A model generated the notes under the pieces. It had not been told where the DNA came from, did not search any database, and worked only from the letters and a program-made list of their open reading frames with translations. The position numbers and the translations under genes were made by a program. A DNA stretch of 64,000 nucleotides from RBG-13-51-18 sp963739395 (GTDB lineage: Bacteria > Chloroflexota > Dehalococcoidia > Dehalococcoidales > RBG-16-60-22): positions 682,001 to 746,000 of the forward strand of contig CAVUAE010000001.1 of assembly GCA_963739395.1 (NCBI GenBank), read 5' to 3'. Shown piece by piece: positions 59,186 to 64,000 of this stretch; position 1 is the stretch's first letter, and each line of letters opens with the position of its first letter.

Positions 59186-60031
59186 ATGAAAGTGTTATTG
59201 ACAGGCGCCACGGGCTTTATCGGGAACTACGTAACTGAAGAGTTGTTGAAACGTAAGCTCGACGTAGTCGCAACCTCTATTGTACTGAAAAAAGAGATAC
59301 AGTCCGCCTGGTTAAAAAAGGTGGACTATATTCAAGCTGACTTGAATGATAAGCGGGATGACTGGTTCGACTTCTTCGGCAAGCCTGATTTAATAATTCA
59401 CCTCTCATGGGAAGGCTTACCCAATTATAAAGAGCTTTTTCACTTCGAGCGTAACCTCCCGAGCAACTATCTATTTTTAAAAAGCCTGATAAAGAGCGGC
59501 CTGAAAAAGGTCGTGGTCATGGGTACCTGTTTTGAATATGGTAAACAAGAAGGAGCTTTGAAAGAGACGCTGGAAACCAAGCCTAAAAATCCTTACGCTC
59601 TTGCCAAGGATTGCTTGAGGAAATTCTTGGAGCAGCTGCAGAAGAAAACCCCCTTCGACCTTAAGTGGATTCGCCTCTTCTATTTATATGGCAAGGGTCA
59701 AAAACCCAATACGATTCTCGAGCAACTGGAGGCGGCGCTTCATAAAAATGAAAAAGTCTTTAATATGTCCGGCGGCGAGCAGTTGCGTGACTACCTGCCG
59801 GTGGAAAAAGTTGCGGAGTATGTCGTGAAAATAGCGTTGCAGGATAAAGTCAGCGGCATCATTAACTGCTGTTCTGGCAAGCCGATTTCTATTAAAGATT
59901 TGGTGCAAAATTACCTGACGGAGAATAATAAGAAAATCGAACTGAACCTGGGTTATTATCCTTACCCTGATTATGAACCAATGGCTTTTTGGGGAGATGA
60001 TAGTAAACTAAAGAGAGCGTTAGCAGAATGA
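59186..60031 (+). CDS. NAD-dependent sugar epimerase/reductase
   Basis: 281-aa extended short-chain dehydrogenase. NAD(P) site TGATGFIGNYV at residues 7-17, catalytic pair Y-A-L-A-K near 138, and a substrate loop with L-Y-G-K-G-Q-K-P-N. As the last CDP-sugar enzyme it probably reduces the 4-keto group. Overlaps the radical SAM gene by four bases. Confidence 0.88.
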   Translation: MKVLLTGATGFIGNYVTEELLKRKLDVVATSIVLKKEIQSAWLKKVDYIQADLNDKRDDWFDFFGKPDLIIHLSWEGLPNYKELFHFERNLPSNYLFLKSLIKSGLKKVVVMGTCFEYGKQEGALKETLETKPKNPYALAKDCLRKFLEQLQKKTPFDLKWIRLFYLYGKGQKPNTILEQLEAALHKNEKVFNMSGGEQLRDYLPVEKVAEYVVKIALQDKVSGIINCCSGKPISIKDLVQNYLTENNKKIELNLGYYPYPDYEPMAFWGDDSKLKRALAE

Positions 60032-61053
60032 AAGCCAAAATAAAACCCCGCATTAATCTGGAAGATAGGACACGCCTGGAGAAGGTAATACCCCTCTCCA
60101 CACCCATGATTCTATTCGTCGACCCATCCAGCGCCTGTAACTTTAAATGTAAGTTCTGCCCTACCGGTAATCAGGAACTGACAAAATTAACTGGTCGCAA
60201 GCAGGGTCTAATGGACTTCGGACTATATAAAAAAATCATCGACGACCTCAAAGATTTCGATAAACATCTAAAAGTTCTACGCCTATATAAAGAAGGTGAA
60301 CCCCTCCTGAATAACCGTCTGGCGGATATGGCCCGCTACGCTAAAGCAAGCGGCGTTGTAGATTATATCGATACTACTACTAACGCGTCCCTGATGACGC
60401 CGGAAAGGATAAAACCAATTATCGAAGCCGGTATGGACAAGATTAATATCTCCGTCGATGGCATGTCTGACCAGCAGTTTCTAGAGTTCACGGGCGCTAA
60501 AGTCGACTTCAAGAAGTACGTAAAGAATATCCAGGCTCTCTATAAAATGAAGGGTAACTGTGAAATCGTTATCAAGACTACTGGAGATTTCCTGACCGAA
60601 GCGGAAAAACAGCGTTTCTACGATACTTTCGGCGACTACGCAGACAGAATTTTTATCGAAAACGCCGCGCCTTGCTGGCCGGAATTCGATGTTGAAAACA
60701 AGCTCGGAATAAAAATTACCAAAGGAATTTATGACCAGCCGATTGGTAGCGTTAATACCTGCCCCTATATTTTTTACTCAATTTCTGTGAATTCCGATGG
60801 CTCTGTCAGTGTATGTTTTCTGGATTGGGCGAGAAAACTAATCATCGGCGACGTCCGTCAGCAGAGCTTAAAAGAAATTTGGGAAGGCGAACGCCTTTTT
60901 AAATACCAGATTACCAACCTCCGCGGTAAAAGAAAAGATATCGCCGTATGTGCCGCCTGTGGGCAACTTTCGCATGGTCAACCTGATGATATCGACCCCT
61001 ATGTAGATATGCTTGCTGAGCGGCTGTTAGCCGCGCGTAAAAAGGAATCCTAA
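60028..61053 (+). CDS. Radical SAM/SPASM protein of the glycan cluster
   Basis: 341-aa enzyme with C-x3-C-x2-C in S-A-C-N-F-K-C-K-F-C near residue 38 and a C-terminal SPASM-like region (cysteines in N-T-C-P-Y, V-C-F-L-D, V-C-A-A-C-G). Such proteins occur in cell-surface polysaccharide clusters with poorly known roles in sugar or lipid modification. It starts within the stop of the preceding gene and its stop overlaps the next start by one base. Confidence 0.85.
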   Translation: MKAKIKPRINLEDRTRLEKVIPLSTPMILFVDPSSACNFKCKFCPTGNQELTKLTGRKQGLMDFGLYKKIIDDLKDFDKHLKVLRLYKEGEPLLNNRLADMARYAKASGVVDYIDTTTNASLMTPERIKPIIEAGMDKINISVDGMSDQQFLEFTGAKVDFKKYVKNIQALYKMKGNCEIVIKTTGDFLTEAEKQRFYDTFGDYADRIFIENAAPCWPEFDVENKLGIKITKGIYDQPIGSVNTCPYIFYSISVNSDGSVSVCFLDWARKLIIGDVRQQSLKEIWEGERLFKYQITNLRGKRKDIAVCAACGQLSHGQPDDIDPYVDMLAERLLAARKKES

Positions 61054-62357
61054 TGCAAATATTGCATCTCACCGCTCATCTGGGGGGTGGGGTAGGTAAG
61101 GTCCTGAGCGGGCTGGTCGGGCAAGCGCGTCTGACGGATTCGGAATGCAAGCATGTCATCGTCTGTCTAGAAAAACCGGAAAAAAATCAATTCATAGATA
61201 AAGTCCTCGCTAGTGGTGGGAGAGTTTTCGTCTGCCCGGATTATCGAAGGCTTGAAAAACTTTTAAAAGACGCCGATGTCGTACAACTTGATTGGTGGAA
61301 CCATCCCGCAACGATAAAATATCTCTGTTCTATGGCAATACCACCCATCCGCCTCCTAACATGGTGTCATACATCCGGACTGTATAACCCCATCATTCCT
61401 CCGGATCTGATGAAAACTTCGGAGAAATTCGTATTTACCTCAAAATGTTCTTATGAAGGCAAAGAGGTTAAAAGCCTCCTACCTGCTTTCCAAGACCGGT
61501 TTGATGTTGTATCCAGTTGCGGGGGATATGATGGGTTACCCGAAACCAATCTTGCGATGGAAAAATCCATGTCTGTGGGGTATATCGGCAGCCTGAATTT
61601 CGCCAAGCTGCACCCGCGCTATGTCGACTACCTCGCCACGGTAAAAATACCAGCCTTTAAAGTACGGATAATCGGCGACCTTATGAACCAGGACGTGTTA
61701 AATCGGCAGTGTGAACAAGCGGGTAAACCCGGTATGCTGGAATTCACTGGATACACAAATGATATTGTAGCCGGGCTAGCTCCAGTTAATGTTCTGGCAT
61801 ATCTTTTAAATCCGGAGCACTACGGTACGGCAGAAAATGCCCTCCTCGAGGCGATGGCGATGGGTATTGCGCCTATAGTTTTAGATAACCCGGCCGAGCG
61901 CCAGATTGTTGAAGACCACGAGACGGGATTGATTATCCATTCCCCTACTGAATTCGCTCAGGCTATCGAGTGGCTGGCGGAAAATCCCGCCGAGCGACAA
62001 GAACTAAGCAGGCAGGCGGCAAAATCAGTGCGTGATAAGTTCTCCGTCGCCAAAATGGCGTCAGCGCTTAGTTCACATTACCGGGAAATAATTCCTAAAC
62101 AAAAGAAAAACATCAATTTCATCGAGATTTTTGGCTCTGACCCGGCGCAGTGGTTCCTCTCCTGTCAAAGAGATAAACATATTTTTGCTAAAGACGGCAG
62201 TATTAACGCGGATAGCACTACGCCGCTCTCTTACGGACTCTTTGAGAAAACGAAGGGCACGGTATTTCATTTCCACAGTTATTTCCCGAATAGTTTAAAG
62301 CTTGCTTCGTGGGCGGAAAAATTGGAAACTATTGGTAAAATGCAGGGTATTTTATAA
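61053..62357 (+). CDS. Glycosyltransferase family 4-like
   Basis: 434-aa GT-B fold protein. The N-terminal H-L-G-G-G-V-G-K-V-L and the C-terminal nucleotide-sugar site E-H-Y-G-T-A-E-N-A-L-L-E-A-M-A-M-G (EX7E-like) near residue 260 support family 4. About 80 residues after the GT fold (355-434) are not assigned. It transfers a sugar during assembly of the exported glycan. Confidence 0.85.
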   Translation: MQILHLTAHLGGGVGKVLSGLVGQARLTDSECKHVIVCLEKPEKNQFIDKVLASGGRVFVCPDYRRLEKLLKDADVVQLDWWNHPATIKYLCSMAIPPIRLLTWCHTSGLYNPIIPPDLMKTSEKFVFTSKCSYEGKEVKSLLPAFQDRFDVVSSCGGYDGLPETNLAMEKSMSVGYIGSLNFAKLHPRYVDYLATVKIPAFKVRIIGDLMNQDVLNRQCEQAGKPGMLEFTGYTNDIVAGLAPVNVLAYLLNPEHYGTAENALLEAMAMGIAPIVLDNPAERQIVEDHETGLIIHSPTEFAQAIEWLAENPAERQELSRQAAKSVRDKFSVAKMASALSSHYREIIPKQKKNINFIEIFGSDPAQWFLSCQRDKHIFAKDGSINADSTTPLSYGLFEKTKGTVFHFHSYFPNSLKLASWAEKLETIGKMQGIL

Positions 62358-62360
62358 ACG

Positions 62361-63596
62361 ATGAAAAAACTGCCTAAGCAACTCTCACAGATACAACACC
62401 TGCACCATCCTTGCCCGATATGCCAGTCGGAAGAAGGCGCGGTGCTTGGTACCCTGAAATACGCTTTATTTGACGGCAGTCCCATAGCTAATACCTATAA
62501 CGTAGTCGGCTGTGTCCGCTGCGGCTTTGTGTTTTGTGATACGCCTTCTTCACAGGCTGATTACGACCGGTTTTATAAGGATTACTTTTATAGCTCTGCC
62601 TACCTGACCCGCGAGGCTGGTGCCGAAGAGTTGCAATATCTGGAGCAAACCCTGAATATAATAAAGCCTTATCTGGCGGATAAGAGTTCGCGTATTTTTG
62701 ATCTAGGCTGTGGCACAGGAAGTTTGCTGTCAAGACTACATGCCTTTGGTTATAAAAACCTTTACGGCGTCGACCTTTCATCTTCATGCGTGGAGTTGGT
62801 AAATAAAAAGGGAGGCATTCGGGCGGAGGTAGGGTCGCTGACGAACCTGCCTTTTACCGGCATAAAAGCCGACGTTATAATTCTCTGTCATCTCCTGGAG
62901 CATGTAATCGACCTGCTGACGGCATTGCAAGGTATTGCGGATAAAGTATCGGAAAATGGACTGGTTTACATTGAAGTCCCCGATGCCATGAAATATGGGG
63001 CGTTTAAAGACGTCAATCCCTTACGCTTCTTTTATCACCAGCATGTTATTCATTTTGATAAACCTCATTTGCAGGCTTTGTTTGAAAAAAGTGGTTTTAA
63101 ACAAATAAAAAGCGGTCATCGTATACGTAAAGAAGGGGAACTATTAGTGCACAGTGTCTGGGGAATTTTCCGCAAATCTGGAAGTAAATCCAAAGCTATT
63201 AAACCCGATTTTACGCTTGCTAATCGGGTAAAGAACTGGTTTAATGATATATCGCTGGATAAAGATGGAATTCTGGAGAACTTGGCTGCCAGCAAGACAC
63301 CGGTATATATCTGGGGAATAGGTATCCACGTACAAATGATGCTGGCGATGAGCCCGCTTGGAAAATGTAATATTAAGTATTTTATTGATAAAGACGAGAG
63401 GGTCCAGAAGAAAACCATTAATGGTAAAAAGGTCTATCCTTTAGATAAACTGAATGAAGCAAATGAGTATGAAGCTATTGTTATCGGTGCGCCAATGCAC
63501 AGTGAAAAAATGTACCGTTACCTTATCGAACAAGTAGGCTTTAAAGGACAGGTAATAATATGCGGCTTCGGGGATGTGTATCTTAAGAGTAAGTAG
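62361..63596 (+). CDS. SAM methyltransferase with zinc-binding head
   Basis: 411-aa protein with the same three-part plan as the gene at 57391: cysteine pairs (C-P-I-C near 19 and C-V-R-C near 50), SAM domain (I-F-D-L-G-C-G-T-G-S near residue 110; L-C-H-L-L-E-H-V) and a C-terminal Rossmann-like domain (I-W-G-I-G-I-H-V-Q-M). It may methylate a glycan or sugar; similarity between the two copies is domain-level only. Confidence 0.85.
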   Translation: MKKLPKQLSQIQHLHHPCPICQSEEGAVLGTLKYALFDGSPIANTYNVVGCVRCGFVFCDTPSSQADYDRFYKDYFYSSAYLTREAGAEELQYLEQTLNIIKPYLADKSSRIFDLGCGTGSLLSRLHAFGYKNLYGVDLSSSCVELVNKKGGIRAEVGSLTNLPFTGIKADVIILCHLLEHVIDLLTALQGIADKVSENGLVYIEVPDAMKYGAFKDVNPLRFFYHQHVIHFDKPHLQALFEKSGFKQIKSGHRIRKEGELLVHSVWGIFRKSGSKSKAIKPDFTLANRVKNWFNDISLDKDGILENLAASKTPVYIWGIGIHVQMMLAMSPLGKCNIKYFIDKDERVQKKTINGKKVYPLDKLNEANEYEAIVIGAPMHSEKMYRYLIEQVGFKGQVIICGFGDVYLKSK

Positions 63597-63628
63597 ATTG
63601 ATTAATGCGGATTATGAAGGGATTATCA

Positions 63629-64000
63629 ATGAAATCAAATGACTTGATTTTTGATCTTGGCTTTTTTAACGGCGATGATACCGCCTTTTACCTGGTTAAA
63701 GGTTTTCGGGTCATAGCGGTAGAGGCTAATCCAAAATTGGTAACCGCTGGAGTAAAAAGGTTTAAACAAGAAATAAAGATAAAAAAATTGATACTTTTAA
63801 ACAAGGCTGTTTGCGAAACTTCCGGAAAAGTTAATTTTTATATTCATGCAACTAAGCCTGACTGGAGCAGTTGTCTGTTGAATATGGCAGAAAGTGACGG
63901 CTCAAAATCTACTCGCGTGACGGTGGATGCAACAAATTTACACAAGCTATTTTCAGAGTATGGAGTGCCGTACTATTTAAAAGTAGATATTGAGGGCTGC
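63629..64000 (+). CDS. FkbM-family methyltransferase (partial, runs off the window)
   Basis: First 124 codons are visible. L-I-F-D-L-G-F-F-N-G-D-D-T (SAM motif I), V-E-A-N-P near residue 34 and L-K-V-D-I-E-G at the edge are typical of FkbM-type O-methyltransferases. ATG 63629 follows AAGGGA; an in-frame ATG 15 bases upstream is less well placed. A further O-methylation of the glycan is likely. Confidence 0.85.
   Translation, partial: MKSNDLIFDLGFFNGDDTAFYLVKGFRVIAVEANPKLVTAGVKRFKQEIKIKKLILLNKAVCETSGKVNFYIHATKPDWSSCLLNMAESDGSKSTRVTVDATNLHKLFSEYGVPYYLKVDIEGC

Noticed and set aside
1..64000. CRISPR arrays, tRNA, rRNA, insertion sequences, prophage or attachment sites
   Set aside because: No regularly spaced direct repeats, no tRNA-like fold ends (TTCGA plus CCA contexts checked by eye), no transposase or integrase reading frame was seen.

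Overview
The window looks like a contiguous stretch of a chromosome (moderate GC, tightly packed directional operons, no rRNA, tRNA, insertion sequence or CRISPR array seen) from a strictly anaerobic bacterium. Corrinoid salvage without de novo synthesis genes, several molybdenum/tungsten enzymes without exported catalytic subunits, and the general look of the proteins suggest Chloroflexota, perhaps a Dehalococcoidia relative. That placement is inference; no marker gene is present.

Layout. 1-1.8 kb: two response regulators around a small unknown protein. 1.8-9.6 kb: corrinoid uptake and nucleotide-loop assembly (cobalamin riboswitch, btuF-btuC-btuD, a short QueG-like Fe-S protein, cobT, cobS, cobQ, cobU). 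9.6-16.3 kb: mixed small operons (GYD protein, a frameshifted SpoU methyltransferase, a membrane protein, DinB-like protein, PatB-type lyase, duplicated cupin, class V aminotransferase with a NifU-like partner). 16.3-22.5 kb: a Mop-type molybdenum hydroxylase with its XdhC and MocA-HD maturation proteins and a GntR/molybdate-binding-like regulator. 22.7-23.5 kb: a variant metallo-beta-lactamase-fold hydrolase. 23.6-33.7 kb (minus): a chemosensory operon mcp-cheW-cheA-cheC-cheD-cheY-cheB-cheR that ends in a degenerate HD-GYP protein and a FliM-N-peptide/proline-rich/zinc-ribbon protein, with no flagellar gene in view.

34-46.4 kb (minus): two complex iron-sulfur molybdoenzyme (CISM) operons, each with a catalytic subunit, a four-cluster ferredoxin and an NrfD membrane subunit. 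The upstream operon continues without a break into a cytochrome b, a UbiA-family prenyltransferase, a radical SAM/SPASM protein and a UbiE-like methyltransferase. This seven-gene unit is the best candidate for an undescribed system: it looks like a dedicated lipid, quinone or heme modification pathway built into an oxidoreductase operon.

46.6-50.1 kb (minus): nitrogen assimilation (amtB-glnB and a GltB-like FMN protein behind a strong promoter with a palindromic operator). 50.3-53.2 kb (minus): modABC, preceded by what I read as a molybdenum-cofactor riboswitch with a terminator, which fits the molybdoenzyme content of the window. 53.3-64 kb (plus): a surface polysaccharide cluster with a Wzm/Wzt exporter, a CDP-6-deoxyhexose pathway with a C-methyltransferase (no RfbH), a radical SAM protein, a glycosyltransferase and further methyltransferases; it runs off the right edge in an FkbM methyltransferase.
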